Assembly: GCF_002157145.1 (NCBI RefSeq)
Contig: NZ_CP021361.1
Location: 3,279,001 to 3,343,000 of the forward strand
Direction: 5' to 3'
Source: Acidovorax carolinensis
GTDB lineage: Bacteria; Pseudomonadota; Gammaproteobacteria; Burkholderiales; Burkholderiaceae_C
DNA: 64,000 bases
This document shows, piece by piece, positions 63,734-64,000 of the stretch. A program made the position numbers and the translations under genes. Within the stretch, counting starts at the first letter, position 1. Every line of letters starts with the position of its first letter. A model generated the notes under the pieces. The model was not told where the DNA came from. It searched no databases and worked only from the letters and a program-made list of their open reading frames with translations.

Positions 63734-64000
63734 TCAGTACCGGTTTCCCGTGACCCACAAGGCCAGGCGCATCAGGCCAAAGGCCACGCGATCGAGCACG
63801 CGCTGGCGCAGCGGGCGGCCGGCATAGCGGGCCGGGTCCATGCGCCGCCCGGCATGCTGCATGGCGTGCACGAGGCGCTGGCGCAGATCAATGGCAAAGG
63901 CGGCATCTTCGACCACCACATTGGCCTCGCGCGCCAGCAGCAGGCTTAACGGGTCGAGGTTGGACGAACCCACCGTGGCCCAGGGCTTTTCGCCGTGCGC
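63734..64000 (-). CDS. Cardiolipin synthase-like protein, C-terminal end only
   Basis: The last 88 or so residues of a gene that starts beyond the window. AHGEKPWATVGSSNLDPLSL is the end of the second HKD phospholipase D motif, followed by REANVVVEDAAFAIDLRQRL as in ClsB-type synthases; the motif's histidine lies outside the visible part or has changed. Cardiolipin synthases join phospholipids at the inner membrane. The assignment rests on the tail. Confidence 0.7.
   Translation of the reverse strand, partial: AHGEKPWATVGSSNLDPLSLLLAREANVVVEDAAFAIDLRQRLVHAMQHAGRRMDPARYAGRPLRQRVLDRVAFGLMRLALWVTGNRY

Overview
The window looks like a chromosomal stretch of a GC-rich betaproteobacterium of the family Comamonadaceae (Acidovorax-like). 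The evidence is the backbone gene order: yicC/gmk/rpoZ/spoT, rph-rdgB-hemW, hrcA/nadK/recN/rapZ, and lolB-ispE-tRNA-Gln-prs-rplY-pth. The dispersed palindromic repeats built on AAGCGCTTAT-type cores also fit. This assignment comes from remembered gene order and protein resemblance, not from a database search.

Layout. (1) About 1-9,720 is one end of an integrative conjugative element resembling the Tn4371 family: a DUF932 gene, a small ICE gene, a lower-GC cargo operon (RelB-like antitoxin, DUF2130, SIR2, HerA, KTSC), a RelE/Xre toxin-antitoxin pair, a DUF1016 fragment and the tyrosine integrase. (2) 9,714-15,323 is an arsenic cluster: arsJ (3' end cut by the ICE), an arsJ-type GAPDH, an ArsI-ArsC fusion, arsR and a divergent arsA, with two near-identical candidate ArsR boxes. 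(3) 15,383-26,418 is housekeeping: hemW, rdgB, rph, a PP2C phosphatase and Ser/Thr kinase pair, yicC, gmk, rpoZ, spoT and greB. (4) 26,498-29,645 is a decayed insertion in tRNA-Arg(ACG), now mostly filled by an IS21-family element. (5) 29,848-37,255 is a compact 7.4-kb element in a tRNA with a CAT anticodon. It carries an integrase, an AlpA-like regulator (frameshifted), a primase-helicase and a long inverted repeat holding 9-bp iterons, and no capsid or conjugation genes. (6) 37,333-51,627 is backbone: hrcA, nadK, recN, rapZ, mutY, a dynamin-like GTPase, mutM, a TPR protein, lolB, ispE, tRNA-Gln, prs, rplY and pth. (7) 51,688-64,000 holds a ferredoxin, a peptide-type ABC transporter operon with an amidase, a phosphatase, a LysE exporter, DUF429, a BLUF photoreceptor, folE and the end of a cardiolipin synthase gene.

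How the parts work together. SIR2 plus HerA is a known two-gene anti-phage pair in which an NAD-cleaving effector is assembled on a HerA hexamer. Here it sits in a tight five-gene operon with a predicted PD-(D/E)XK protein (DUF2130) in front and a KTSC protein behind, which is the best candidate in the window for an extended or undescribed defence system. The arsenic genes combine an organoarsenical export route (GAPDH makes 1-arseno-3-phosphoglycerate, ArsJ exports it), a C-As lyase joined to an arsenate reductase, and an ATPase. The ICE insertion has probably disabled ArsJ.

Data quality. At least eight backbone genes (arsA, mutM, pth, two permeases, a solute-binding protein, amidase, lysE) carry apparent single-base losses, mostly in short G or C runs. 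Because pth is normally essential, these are more likely sequencing errors than real mutations. I annotate those genes across the frameshifts.
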